Origin: Planococcus rifietoensis | GTDB taxonomy: Bacteria; Bacillota; Bacilli; Bacillales_A; Planococcaceae | Assembly (NCBI RefSeq): GCF_001465795.2 | Contig: NZ_CP013659.2 | Coordinates: 1,444,501 to 1,508,500, forward strand | DNA: 64,000 nucleotides | Direction of reading: 5' to 3' | The notes under the pieces: generated by a model | Database searches by the model: none | Told to the model about the DNA's origin: nothing | The model's input: the letters and a program-made list of their open reading frames with translations, nothing else | Translations under genes and position numbers: made by a program | Part shown: in pieces, positions 9,034 to 15,866 of the stretch | Position numbering within the stretch: the stretch's first letter is position 1 | How the letters are laid out: each line of letters begins with the position of its first letter

Positions 9034-9111
9034 CCTTTTAAAATCCTCGTCATCCATACTAGCATGTATCGAACGAAATCGATCGATAAAAACGTTTTTG
9101 GAGGAGAAAAA

Positions 9112-10332
9112 ATGTCTGCATCACAAAAAAGAAGTAATTTCGCTTTATTGGCATTGGCGCTTAGTGCCTTTGCCATCGGCACCACCGAATTCATCAGTGT
9201 CGGCTTGCTGCCGTTGATCGCCGAAGATTTAGGGATTTCCGTCAGCACAGCGGGTTTGACTGTGTCATTATATGCACTCGGTGTCATGGTCGGCGCCCCG
9301 GTACTGACCTCTGTCAGCGCAAATATGCCTCGGAAGTCTTTGCTGCTATGGATTATGGTCGTCTTCATTATCGGGAACTTGACTGCGGCAACAGCCTCGA
9401 CTGTTGGCGTTCTACTCGCAGCACGAGTCGTTTCCGCATTAGCGCACGGCGTTTTTATGGCAATTGGCGCAACGATTGCGGCGGATCTGGTACCGGAAAA
9501 CAAGCGAGCTAGCGCCATTGCAATGATGTTCACCGGGTTGACGGTAGCTACGGTGACCGGTGTCCCCTTCGGCACTTTCCTGGGCCAACAGTTCGGCTGG
9601 CGTTTCGCGTTCATGGCGATTGTCGCACTTGGTGTTGCAGCACTGATCGGCAACGCTTTACTCGTGCCGAGTGATTTGAAAAAAGCGGCGCGCACTACAT
9701 TGCGTGATCAAGTCAAGCTGGTCACCAATGGCCGTTTGCTGTTGGTCTTTGCCATTACGGCGCTCGGCTATGGCGGCACGTTTGTCGTCTTCACCTATCT
9801 GTCTCCCTTGCTTCAGCAAGTCACGGGGTTTGCAGCTGGAACCGTCACAATCATCCTCTTCGGATACGGCATCGCCATTGCGGCGGGCAATACAATCGGC
9901 GGCAAATTGGCCAATCGCAACCCGATCCGGGCATTGTTCTATATGTTCTTGATTCAAGCCGTCATCTTGCTCATCTTGTCGTTTACAGCCACTTTCAAAA
10001 TCGCCGGCTTGATCACCATTCTCTTGATGGGCTTATTCGCGTTTATGAACGTTCCAGGGCTTCAAGTTTATGTAGTCATGCTCGCGGAGCGTTACGTGCC
10101 GAGCGCTGTAGACACAGCTTCTGCCATCAATATCGCTGCCTTTAATGCGGGCATCGCCATTGGAGCGGTGCTTGGCGGTGCTGTGGCAGATTCGATTGGC
10201 CTGATCCATACGCCTTGGATCGGCGCAGTCATGGTCTTTGGCGCCGTGTTGCTGAGTGCCTGGAGCCGCAGCTTGGAGCAAGGATCTGAGCGAAAAGCTT
10301 CAGCTGTTGTCCGGAAATCCGCGGTGACGTAA
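9112..10332 (+). CDS. MFS transporter, DHA1 family (YtbD/AraJ-like)
   Basis: This 406-residue protein has twelve predicted membrane helices. It starts with the AraJ/YtbD type opening FALLALALSAFAIGTTEFISVGLLPLIAEDLGISVSTAGL. The MFS motif A region reads GAPVLTSVSANMPRKSLLL, degenerate against the usual G-x-x-x-D-R-x-G-R-R/K, and the antiporter motif C region reads GVPFGTFLGQQFGWRFAFMAI. The family exports sugars, drugs or metabolites by proton antiport. The start at 9112 follows GGAGGAG; an upstream ATG at 9064 has no site. Divergent from the HxlR regulator, which probably controls it. Confidence 0.87.
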   Translation: MSASQKRSNFALLALALSAFAIGTTEFISVGLLPLIAEDLGISVSTAGLTVSLYALGVMVGAPVLTSVSANMPRKSLLLWIMVVFIIGNLTAATASTVGVLLAARVVSALAHGVFMAIGATIAADLVPENKRASAIAMMFTGLTVATVTGVPFGTFLGQQFGWRFAFMAIVALGVAALIGNALLVPSDLKKAARTTLRDQVKLVTNGRLLLVFAITALGYGGTFVVFTYLSPLLQQVTGFAAGTVTIILFGYGIAIAAGNTIGGKLANRNPIRALFYMFLIQAVILLILSFTATFKIAGLITILLMGLFAFMNVPGLQVYVVMLAERYVPSAVDTASAINIAAFNAGIAIGAVLGGAVADSIGLIHTPWIGAVMVFGAVLLSAWSRSLEQGSERKASAVVRKSAVT

Positions 10333-10352
10333 AGGTGTTCATCCAATGCATA

Positions 10353-10393
10353 AAAAACCCCATCTCGGAATTGCTTCTGGGATAGGGTTTTCC
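10353..10393. terminator. Bidirectional terminator between MFS and UbiB-family genes
   Basis: AAAACCCCATCTC and GGGATAGGGTTTT form an imperfect stem with A run before and T run after. It serves the two converging genes. Confidence 0.72.
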
Positions 10394-10428
10394 GCTTTAT
10401 TTTCATTAGACACATACGATTCATCCAG

Positions 10429-12441
10429 TTATTTGTACTGATTGCTGCGTTTCATGTCCCGAATGGCTTGAATCGATAATCTAACGAGCAAAATGACGCA
10501 TAAGAACAGCCCTCCATATGCGGCAGTATTCAAGTAAATCGCGTACACCGTATCGATGAATTGGGCGATGGCCAATAAGGCAGCCGAGATGAACCCGAAC
10601 GTGATTCCAGACATCAACAAGACAAACCTGGAGAACAACTGCATGACAAACCCGGAGTTGTGCTTATCGGAAAACACGTCGTGGTGCAAAATGATCTTGC
10701 CGCCTTCTACGCGCCGGATCAATTGATCGATGCGTTTCGGCAATTTTGCGACTTCCGGCAAGATGAGCACTAATTCCTCTTCGATCCGTTCTTTTGTAGC
10801 AAGCGGCTGTTTAAACGGTTTTTTCAACACCGATGTCTTGTATTCTTTCGCAAAGCTTTTCGCTTCCGTGAACATGTCAAAATTGGGGTCGATGGTGTGC
10901 AAAGTGCTGTCAAGGCTGATCAGCGACCTTAGCGCGATCCCGACAGACGGATAAAACGCCAAACCGAATTCACGAATGACATCGAATAAGGAATGGATCA
11001 ATTCGGCTGTCGGGATGCGGTCGACATAGGAGATCTTCAGTAAAATCTCCCCTATGGCCTGTTCAAATTTCGCCCCGTCGATCTTCTCACTGTTTTCCAC
11101 CAGCTTTCTGACCGCATCATGGACGATGCTGGCATCGTTTTGCTGGATGCCGATGATGAAATGATTGAGTGCTTCTTGCTGAGGCGCTGTTAAGCGACCG
11201 ACCGAACCGAAATCAAGCAAAATCGGTTGGCCATCCGTTTCATCGATAAAAATGTTACCAGGATGCGGATCCGCGTGGAATATGCCGGAAAACAGCATTT
11301 GTTCTAGAAATGAAAACAACACCGTGCGCCCAAAATTTTTCGGCTCGACTGTAAAGTGTCGGAACACCGCATCGCCTTGTGAGATGCTTTTCCCCTGAAA
11401 ATACTGCATGACAATAATCGTTGAATTGCTGTATTCCCTATAGACTTTCGGGATCTTGACTTGATTCTTGCTGTCTTCTAAGGCATTTTTCACTTGGATC
11501 ATATTGCGCATTTCGATTTCAAAGTCGATTTCCTCGCGCAAGCCATTGGCGAATCCAATTGCTAGTTCACGGAATCCGATGTTCTGTGCCCACGTCGATT
11601 TGCTGGATACCCATTCGGAGAATTCCACTAAAATGTCCAAATCATCCCGCATGATGGCGCTCACTTCCGGGCGCTGCATCTTGATGATGACCTCTTCATT
11701 GGTCTTGCGCAGCACGCCGCGGTGGATCTGGCCGATCGAGGCCGAGGCGAGCGGTTCTTTGTCGAGTTTGGAGAACACTTCTTCAATTGGCTGGGCCATG
11801 GATTTTCGCAGGATTTCTGTCACTTGTTCTTTTGGCAAGGCTTTGACGTTTTGCTGCAGCTGGCTCAGTTCTTCGATGAATACGGGTGCAAACAAATCCG
11901 TCCGTGTTGATAATACTTGGCCGAATTTGATGAATACGCCCCCTGCTTCTTCAAGCGTCCTGCGGAAAGCGACCGCAAGCTCCCGGTTATTTTCACGATG
12001 ACGCGCATATTTCAAGGTGCTGGAAATGCCGTTCTTGACCGCAATCTCCAGTACTTTGCTTAAGCGTTTCTGGCGTCTCCAGCGATTGCGCAGCCTTTTC
12101 CAGATAAATTTGCGGTTGGTCATGCGTTCGCCGCGGTCGCCAAGTTCAATCGGGTCGAATAATTCGAGGATCAAGTAAAACAGCATCGAAATCATCAACA
12201 TGCTGCCGATCCAAATGACGGTGCTGGTGTCTGTCAACATCGTTGCGAAGGCATCGTCCATGAATTCGGTATACCGTAAATAGGAATACCAATACACGAA
12301 TGTCGTCAGCACAATTCCAAGCACGACGGACAATATGCGTTTGGTAAAATTCACTTTCGATCCCATCAAGCGGCCACTGACAAAATAAATAAAAATGGCG
12401 ATGACCAGCATTTCAGCAATCATCCGTACATATATGACCAT
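10429..12441 (-). CDS. ABC1/UbiB (AarF) family atypical protein kinase-like membrane protein
   Basis: This 670-residue protein has three hydrophobic segments in its first 95 residues, a UbiB kinase-like core, and two more hydrophobic segments near the C-terminus. Core motifs are IKFGQVLSTR (the KxGQ motif, residues 171-180), PLASASIGQIH (the Ala-rich loop in place of the Gly loop), EEIDFEIEMRN, HADPHPGNIF and LLDFGSVG (DFG). Family members support ubiquinone or menaquinone pathways and lipid homeostasis, hydrolysing ATP rather than clearly phosphorylating proteins. Menaquinone is the probable quinone here, by inference. The ATG at 12441 follows AAAGGAG. Its promoter region holds the motif repeated again at 14864. 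Confidence 0.87.
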   Translation of the reverse strand: MVIYVRMIAEMLVIAIFIYFVSGRLMGSKVNFTKRILSVVLGIVLTTFVYWYSYLRYTEFMDDAFATMLTDTSTVIWIGSMLMISMLFYLILELFDPIELGDRGERMTNRKFIWKRLRNRWRRQKRLSKVLEIAVKNGISSTLKYARHRENNRELAVAFRRTLEEAGGVFIKFGQVLSTRTDLFAPVFIEELSQLQQNVKALPKEQVTEILRKSMAQPIEEVFSKLDKEPLASASIGQIHRGVLRKTNEEVIIKMQRPEVSAIMRDDLDILVEFSEWVSSKSTWAQNIGFRELAIGFANGLREEIDFEIEMRNMIQVKNALEDSKNQVKIPKVYREYSNSTIIVMQYFQGKSISQGDAVFRHFTVEPKNFGRTVLFSFLEQMLFSGIFHADPHPGNIFIDETDGQPILLDFGSVGRLTAPQQEALNHFIIGIQQNDASIVHDAVRKLVENSEKIDGAKFEQAIGEILLKISYVDRIPTAELIHSLFDVIREFGLAFYPSVGIALRSLISLDSTLHTIDPNFDMFTEAKSFAKEYKTSVLKKPFKQPLATKERIEEELVLILPEVAKLPKRIDQLIRRVEGGKIILHHDVFSDKHNSGFVMQLFSRFVLLMSGITFGFISAALLAIAQFIDTVYAIYLNTAAYGGLFLCVILLVRLSIQAIRDMKRSNQYK

Positions 12442-12612
12442 TCGCGGACTCCTTTCCCTAAACCACCGAACCTGCAATGAATTATCGGTTTGTCTTTCGT
12501 TGCAATACAACTTTAGCCCTTCTATATAAGTAATTTCGAGGTGTCGGCAAGTCCTTCCTGCTTTTTCTTTGCGGTGAATGTTTTTTGGTTGATGGCGGTT
12601 TTTCTTTTTTGT

Positions 12613-12637
12613 ATTATACCTTATGTAGTTTATTACA
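12613..12637 (-). promoter_or_regulatory. Promoter/operator region of the UbiB-family gene with a palindrome
   Basis: On the minus strand TATAAT (12613-12618) directly follows a conserved block, CCTTATGTAGTTTATTACA on the plus strand (12619-12637), which contains the palindrome TGTA-N6-TACA. No good -35 lies 16-18 bases upstream. The same block recurs at 14864-14882. Confidence 0.45.
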
Positions 12638-12675
12638 ATTATTTTTGATTTTCGGCTTATTTATGCTGTCATCTT

Positions 12676-13134
12676 TTATTCATTTTCCGATTCCGCTTGC
12701 TGCTTAACCCTGTTCATGAAGTTTAACACGGTATTTCGGGCTGCTTTTTTACTGCCGGCCAAAAGCATCATCTTTCCCGTAACGCTTATGCCTTTGTTTT
12801 GCCCTTCATAAATAAAGCGCGTGCTTTGTGCGGACTCTTGTTTCAAACTGAACGCATAGCGCACTTTGAACATGTGCCCCATCTCAAAAGCCGTCTCGCG
12901 GTATTTTCTGTCGGGTTCATCCACATAGGATAAAGTTTCAACGATATAGCGCTGCTGCTGTTTGCCCTCTGTATAAACTTGCGCGTGTTTAGCGCCTGTG
13001 GCATTATTCTCCCCTTCGAGCAGGTCATGCGATTCCACTTTTGGCATAATGCGCTGGATCTGCTCGTCCTGGAACAAATTCCAAACCTTTTCAATCGGTG
13101 CATCGATAATCATTTGCTCTTTCCATTTAACCAT
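12676..13134 (-). CDS. SRPBCC family protein (polyketide cyclase/START-like fold)
   Basis: This 152-residue protein has the helix-grip fold start MVKWKEQMIIDAPIEKVWNLFQDEQ, seen in CoxG and polyketide cyclase relatives, followed by a strand-rich middle and a long C-terminal helix (KKAARNTVLNFMNRVKQQAESE). The fold makes a deep hydrophobic pocket for lipids or ring compounds; the ligand is unknown. I chose ATG 13134 because GAAAGG lies 9 bases upstream, whereas the ATG at 13143 directly abuts it. The gene precedes the UbiB-family gene in the same direction, but the latter has its own promoter-like region. Confidence 0.8.
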   Translation of the reverse strand: MVKWKEQMIIDAPIEKVWNLFQDEQIQRIMPKVESHDLLEGENNATGAKHAQVYTEGKQQQRYIVETLSYVDEPDRKYRETAFEMGHMFKVRYAFSLKQESAQSTRFIYEGQNKGISVTGKMMLLAGSKKAARNTVLNFMNRVKQQAESENE

Positions 13135-13180
13135 TTTTCTCATCCTTTCATGAACTCTTTTCTACAATTCTCGTAAATGC

Positions 13181-13209
13181 TTACTGCTGCCCTTTGATTC
13201 CGTTACAAT
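13181..13209 (+). promoter_or_regulatory. Possible sigma-A promoter of the 70-residue membrane protein gene
   Basis: TTACTG (13181-13186), 17 bases, TACAAT (13204-13209). The -35 is poor; the -10 is good. It would give a leader of about 25 bases. Confidence 0.45.
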
Positions 13210-13240
13210 GGAAACAGCAAAACGATTATGGAGTGATTTG

Positions 13241-13453
13241 ATGAGAACCTCAACGATTCTGTTTATCTTTTTACTGGTGATGCATCTATTGACCGTCCTC
13301 AACACTTTGTTGTTTGGCGGCAATTTAAATGATCTTGTGTTCTGGTTCAATTCCGCCTTGTTTATGGCGGCGCTGGCCGTGTTTGTTTACCGGCGCGGCA
13401 TATTCGATGCCAAAGAAGCGCCTACGTCTGAACCTGCCAAAAAACGCAAATGA
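13241..13453 (+). CDS. Small membrane protein, about 70 residues, function unknown
   Basis: The protein has two hydrophobic segments: STILFIFLLVMHLLTVLNTLLFG and LVFWFNSALFMAALAVFVYRR. It ends in a charged tail with KKRK. I do not recognise a family. The ATG at 13241 has GGAGTG 7 bases upstream and the gene is followed by a clean terminator, which together support a real gene. It is divergent from the SRPBCC gene and convergent with the 114-residue coiled-coil protein gene. Confidence 0.65.
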   Translation: MRTSTILFIFLLVMHLLTVLNTLLFGGNLNDLVFWFNSALFMAALAVFVYRRGIFDAKEAPTSEPAKKRK

Positions 13454-13488
13454 TTTGGCGCCATCAGCAATTCATCGATACCCTGTAA

Positions 13489-13517
13489 AACACCGCCCAT
13501 TCCAGGCGGTGTTTTTT
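13489..13517. terminator. Terminator after the small membrane protein gene
   Basis: AACACCGCC (13489-13497) pairs with GGCGGTGTT (13505-13513), followed by a T run. Confidence 0.85.
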
Positions 13518-13520
13518 CAT

Positions 13521-13865
13521 TCAATTTTTTTCATATGACTGAAGAATTTCTTCACATTTACCGGACAGCATGCCAGACCCAGCGAAGCCTTGCAGCAAAC
13601 CCGTAACGGTCAAGTTCGTGAATTTATGGCCCATGGACGCTAACTGCTGTTCAAAAGCTTCTATGTCGCCGCTATAGCCGCGGATCAACTGAGTGAATTC
13701 CTGGAGTTCAGCTTTTGATAAATCATGCACCACAATGGCTTCATGGATCGTCGGCTCACGCATTTTATCTTCCAATGCATCCCCAAGCAACGCCAATAAA
13801 GTCCGGTTGTGAAACTTTAGTTTTTCAATTTCCTGATGCAAGCTTTTCAGTTCAATTTGTTCCAT
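13521..13865 (-). CDS. DUF1878-like (YhaI-type) small cytosolic protein
   Basis: This 114-residue protein starts with a probable coiled coil (LKSLHQEIEKLKFHNRTLLALLGDALE), then helical segments ending in LQGFAGSGMLSGKCEEILQSYEKN. Length and N-terminal pattern resemble Bacillus YhaI (DUF1878), but I make this match from memory and it is not firm. No enzymatic motif is visible. It is 28 bases downstream of the histidine phosphatase gene on the same strand and is likely cotranscribed with it. Confidence 0.6.
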   Translation of the reverse strand: MEQIELKSLHQEIEKLKFHNRTLLALLGDALEDKMREPTIHEAIVVHDLSKAELQEFTQLIRGYSGDIEAFEQQLASMGHKFTNLTVTGLLQGFAGSGMLSGKCEEILQSYEKN

Positions 13866-13893
13866 GCGTCAAGCTCCTTTTAGCTTTTTGTAA

Positions 13894-14481
13894 TCACTTT
13901 GCCTTCGCATCCAACACTTCAAGATGGTCAATGAAGTTATATTTTTGGATCTCCCAGCGCTCGCTGGCATACGCCAAGTGATTCATGCCGCCATTTTGCA
14001 AACGGACTTCGCCGTCGTATTCGCCGTGCGCCAATTGTTCAAGAATGGCATTGATGACGCCTCCGTGCGCCACGACGAGCACACGTTGGCTGCCGAAGCG
14101 TTCATTGAGTTGAGAAAGCCCGCTCGACAGCCTGCCGTGGAATTCTTCTGGCTGTTCCTGGCCAGGGTAATTCTTGTCGGGATACAAGCCGTAACGCTCC
14201 TCTGCTGTCATGCCTTCTGCTTTGCCAAAATGCTTTTCCTGGAACTCTTCCATTTCAAATACCGGCAAACGCATCGTTTCATTGATGATCGCCGCGGTCT
14301 CTTTGGCGCGCTTGAGCGGGCTCGTCACGATGACGTCCCACGCTTCTTCCGTCAGGTGAGATCCACACGCGCGTGCTTGCTGCTTTCCTGTCTCGTTCAG
14401 CGGCACATCCGTCGTCCCTTGGATGCGGCCGACTTTATTCCACTCTGTTTCTCCGTGCCGAATCAGGCAGATAATCGTCAT
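13894..14481 (-). CDS. Histidine phosphatase family protein (PhoE/GpmB-like)
   Basis: This 195-residue enzyme has the catalytic LIRHGETEWN motif (His at residue 9), the second arginine in TSPLKRAKETA, the proton donor glutamate in EFQEKHFGKAEG, and the second catalytic histidine in LVVAHGGVINAIL. These are the four elements of cofactor-dependent mutase-like phosphatases. The FGKAEG block is nearer to PhoE/CobC-like phosphatases than to true phosphoglycerate mutase, whose proteins are longer. The natural substrate is not known. The ATG has GGAAGGG about 12 bases upstream. It probably forms a two-gene unit with the DUF1878-like gene. Confidence 0.87.
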   Translation of the reverse strand: MTIICLIRHGETEWNKVGRIQGTTDVPLNETGKQQARACGSHLTEEAWDVIVTSPLKRAKETAAIINETMRLPVFEMEEFQEKHFGKAEGMTAEERYGLYPDKNYPGQEQPEEFHGRLSSGLSQLNERFGSQRVLVVAHGGVINAILEQLAHGEYDGEVRLQNGGMNHLAYASERWEIQKYNFIDHLEVLDAKAK

Positions 14482-14529
14482 CGTACGCTACTTCCCTTCC
14501 GTTGCTAATTGATTCATTACTGCTAACCA

Positions 14530-14733
14530 TCAATCTTCGCGTTGTTTTGTTTTGCGTTGTTTGCTCCAGCGCCAGAACATGATCGCTTCCCCGATTACCA
14601 CACCGATCGCCCCTGCAGCGACCAAGGTCGATGTATCCGGGTCATCGTTGATCAAAAATGCAATGACAACGCCCACTACAAGCCCGCTCAGTAAAACGGC
14701 ATATGCATTTTTGCGTGATTTCAGATAATCCAC
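14530..14733 (-). CDS. Small two-helix membrane protein, function unknown
   Basis: This 67-residue protein has two hydrophobic segments, YAVLLSGLVVGVVIAFLI and TSTLVAAGAIGVVIGEAIMFW, separated by an acidic turn (NDDPDTS), and a basic tail (RWSKQRKTKQRED). No family is recognised. AAGGGTG lies upstream of the ATG. It is 48 bases upstream of the phosphatase gene and its promoter region contains the second copy of the TGTA-N6-TACA motif. Confidence 0.65.
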   Translation of the reverse strand: MDYLKSRKNAYAVLLSGLVVGVVIAFLINDDPDTSTLVAAGAIGVVIGEAIMFWRWSKQRKTKQRED

Positions 14734-14863
14734 TGTCTCGCACCCTTTCTTATTGCTATTATTCCATCTTGCCGAAGTTCTCTTGAGAACGCAAGAATTG
14801 TCAGCATCCAGTTGCCTGTACTGGTATATTATCTTGGGTGCCTTTTTTAAAATTACCTAATAA

Positions 14864-14882
14864 CCTTATGTAGTTTAATACA
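14864..14882 (-). promoter_or_regulatory. Second copy of the 19-base palindromic promoter motif
   Basis: CCTTATGTAGTTTAATACA differs from the copy at 12619-12637 by one base and keeps TGTA-N6-TACA. It lies 131 bases before the small two-helix membrane protein gene. Confidence 0.45.
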
Positions 14883-14903
14883 TGTAAATTGACGGAATCA
14901 ACA

Positions 14904-14935
14904 TCAAAAAAATAGAGCCCGTTTCGGCTCTATTT
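14904..14935 (-). terminator. Terminator of the SnoaL-like gene
   Basis: On the minus strand AAATAGAGCC and GGCTCTATTT (14910-14919 and 14926-14935) form a 10-bp stem followed by T residues. The arm overlaps the stop codon. Confidence 0.85.
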
Positions 14936-15295
14936 CGTTTCAACCACGAACGATGTCATTTTTGTTATTTGCAGCTCGCCGTCTCCTTGCCATTCATAAA
15001 AATCGCAATAGCAGTATTTGCGTTCCCTGTCATTTCCGCCTTTTGCGGTCATGACGCCTTTCACCGCACCTTCCTGCCCTGCGGCAATGATGGTATCGAC
15101 CTCAAACGCCATCTGTGTATAATCCTGCATCCCGAAAGCCGCATCCACTAATGCCTGTCTTCCCTTTAAAGGCATTGTCCCGACCATGATCCATTCCACA
15201 TCGTCTGAAACATGCTGTTCAATAAAGTCTTTCTTTCCTTTGAAAAAAGCATCATTGAAATCCCTTAAAAAGTCGGTGGTGCTGCTCGTCCTCAT
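14930..15295 (-). CDS. SnoaL-like/NTF2-fold protein
   Basis: This 121-residue protein has the small-cone NTF2 pattern: a helical start (TTDFLRDFNDAFFKGKKDFIEQHVSDDVEWIMVG), KGRQALVDA, then strands ending with YCYCDFYEWQGDGELQITKMTSFVVE. Proteins of this group may act as small-molecule isomerases, cyclases or polyketide-like binders; no catalytic set can be named here. Start at 15295 (MRTSSTT) follows AAGGGAGGG, while the ATG 14 codons further up has none. It stands alone with its own terminator. Confidence 0.78.
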   Translation of the reverse strand: MRTSSTTDFLRDFNDAFFKGKKDFIEQHVSDDVEWIMVGTMPLKGRQALVDAAFGMQDYTQMAFEVDTIIAAGQEGAVKGVMTAKGGNDRERKYCYCDFYEWQGDGELQITKMTSFVVETK

Positions 15296-15466
15296 ATTTT
15301 TCCCTCCCTTTATACCAATCAGGCTCTTTTTCTTCAAATCAGCACTTAGTTATCCGAATATTCAACTTATTTACAGTTTACTCTCTTTGCTGCACCCTGC
15401 CTAGTCTATTGTTTCCGATTTCCTCTGTTTCTTTCGCTTCCCACTCATCAAGCTTGATTTTTTTCA

Positions 15467-15494
15467 TTGCTTGCCCTCTTTAAATGGTTATAAT
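15467..15494 (+). promoter_or_regulatory. Promoter of the second HPr gene, overlapping candidate start codons
   Basis: TTGCTT (15467-15472), 16 bases, TATAAT (15489-15494). Expected transcription start is about 15501, so in-frame ATGs at 15484 and 15493 would not be in the transcript. Confidence 0.55.
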
Positions 15495-15504
15495 GGAAAA
15501 ATGC

Positions 15505-15783
15505 ATGGTTACATTAAGCACTGGGAGGATACATCCAGAAGAAGGCTTGCATGCGCGTCCGGCTGCAGCACTTGTCAGTGAAGCGAACCGCTTCCAATCA
15601 GAACTCTCGCTCGAATTCAAAAATCGGACCGTTAACTTGAAATCCATACTCGGCGTCATGGGGCTTGGGATTCCGACCCGTTCTGCCATCACGATCCATG
15701 CAGACGGTGAGGACGCACAACAAGCAATACGCGGCGCAACCGCCTTATTGGAAGCGCATGGCATGATCGATTCAGGGCAATAA
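15505..15783 (+). CDS. HPr family phosphocarrier paralogue
   Basis: This protein of about 92 residues has both regulatory sites of Gram-positive HPr: the phospho-histidine in EEGLHARPAAA (His16 from this start) and the HprK-type serine in [14 protein letters not shown] (Ser47). It is therefore not Crh, which lacks the histidine. It is clearly different in sequence from the ptsH product at 19620. It may carry phosphate to the neighbouring FruA or act as a CcpA corepressor. The start is unclear: ATGs at 15484, 15493 and 15505 are all in frame and none has a ribosome binding site. I prefer 15505 because it gives the normal HPr N-terminus and lies just past the expected transcription start. Confidence 0.82.
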   Translation: MVTLSTGRIHPEEGLHARPAAALVSEANRFQSELSLEFKNRTVNLKSILGVMGLGIPTRSAITIHADGEDAQQAIRGATALLEAHGMIDSGQ

Positions 15784-15827
15784 CGCCTTTAAGCACATTT
15801 AACAGACGCTGTTTCATAGGCACAAAA

Positions 15828-15866
15828 AAACCGCCATCCGGTAATTTCCGGATGGCGGTTTTTCAA
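15828..15866. terminator. Bidirectional terminator between HPr paralogue and fruA
   Basis: A 14-bp perfect stem, AAACCGCCATCCGG (15828-15841) with CCGGATGGCGGTTT (15848-15861), is flanked by A and T runs and can stop both converging transcripts. Confidence 0.9.
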
